Origin: Flavobacteriales bacterium
Lineage (GTDB): Bacteria > Bacteroidota > Bacteroidia > Flavobacteriales_D > Parvicellaceae
DNA length: 5,336 nucleotides
Assembly: GCA_027047735.1 (NCBI GenBank)
Contig: JALTUD010000397.1
Coordinates: 1-5,336, forward strand
Reading direction: 5' to 3'
Each line of letters begins with the position of its first letter. Position 1 is the first letter of the stretch. The translations under genes and the position numbers were made by a program. The notes under the pieces are model-generated. The model had not been told where the DNA came from and ran no database searches. It worked only from the letters and a program-made list of their open reading frames with translations. Below are positions 5,294 through 5,336 of this stretch, one piece after another.

Positions 5294-5336
5294 TGTTGAA
5301 TGAAGTGCAAGAAAGTGAATTTTAGTTTCTTTAGAC
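5282..5336. repeat. Direct repeat, copy 2 (55 bases, reaches window end)
   Basis: This is the second copy of 5120-5174, sharing ATCCCTAACGCGTGT, then AGAAAGTGAATTTT and a TTTCTT(T)AGAC ending. It stops at the window edge, so the repeat unit may continue. The distance between copy starts is 162 bases. No coding sequence accompanies it. Confidence 0.72.

Noticed and set aside
5120..5336. CRISPR array
   Set aside because: There are only two imperfect 55-base copies with a structured 107-base interval; the length and divergence do not fit CRISPR repeats, and there are no cas genes.

Overview
The window is AT-rich, and every gene I can support lies on the + strand. Several independent signs point to the phylum Bacteroidota, probably a Flavobacteriia-type organism: a Bacteroidota-style DnaX C-terminus, start codons without Shine-Dalgarno sequences, a perfect TAnnTTTG promoter -7 box before ssrA, and a tmRNA tag reading GENNYALAA. 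I cannot name the genus.

Layout. Positions 2-325 hold the C-terminal end of a protein that looks like DNA polymerase III subunit gamma/tau (dnaX); its start lies outside the window. It is followed at short spacing by a 502-residue N-terminally anchored extracytoplasmic protein of unknown function (338-1846). Next comes a 333-residue membrane protein (1881-2882) whose first four helices look like a voltage-sensor domain with no pore behind it. A perfect 23-bp inverted repeat overlaps its stop codon (2879-2930) and probably ends this transcription unit. A second unit holds a 175-residue protein with two membrane helices (2980-3507) and, one base later, a complete Xer-type tyrosine recombinase with all six active-site residues (xerD, 3509-4420). 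The tmRNA gene ssrA (4514-4907) follows with its own promoter, a leader hairpin and a plausible terminator (4961-4990).

The last 346 bases (4991-5336) contain no convincing gene but are dense with secondary structure. There is an element starting AGGGCGTT and ending ATCCCTAACGC that contains two strong hairpins, a 55-base direct repeat (5120-5174 and 5282-5336), a 17-of-18-bp hairpin between the copies, and another hairpin at 5267-5293. It looks like a dispersed intergenic repeat family of Bacteroidota, with the second copy running off the window.

Functionally the window is mostly housekeeping: replication clamp loading, chromosome dimer resolution and ribosome rescue. The two points most worth attention are the poreless voltage-sensor-like protein and the structured repeat cluster behind ssrA. 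I see no defence system, phage module, CRISPR array or insertion sequence.
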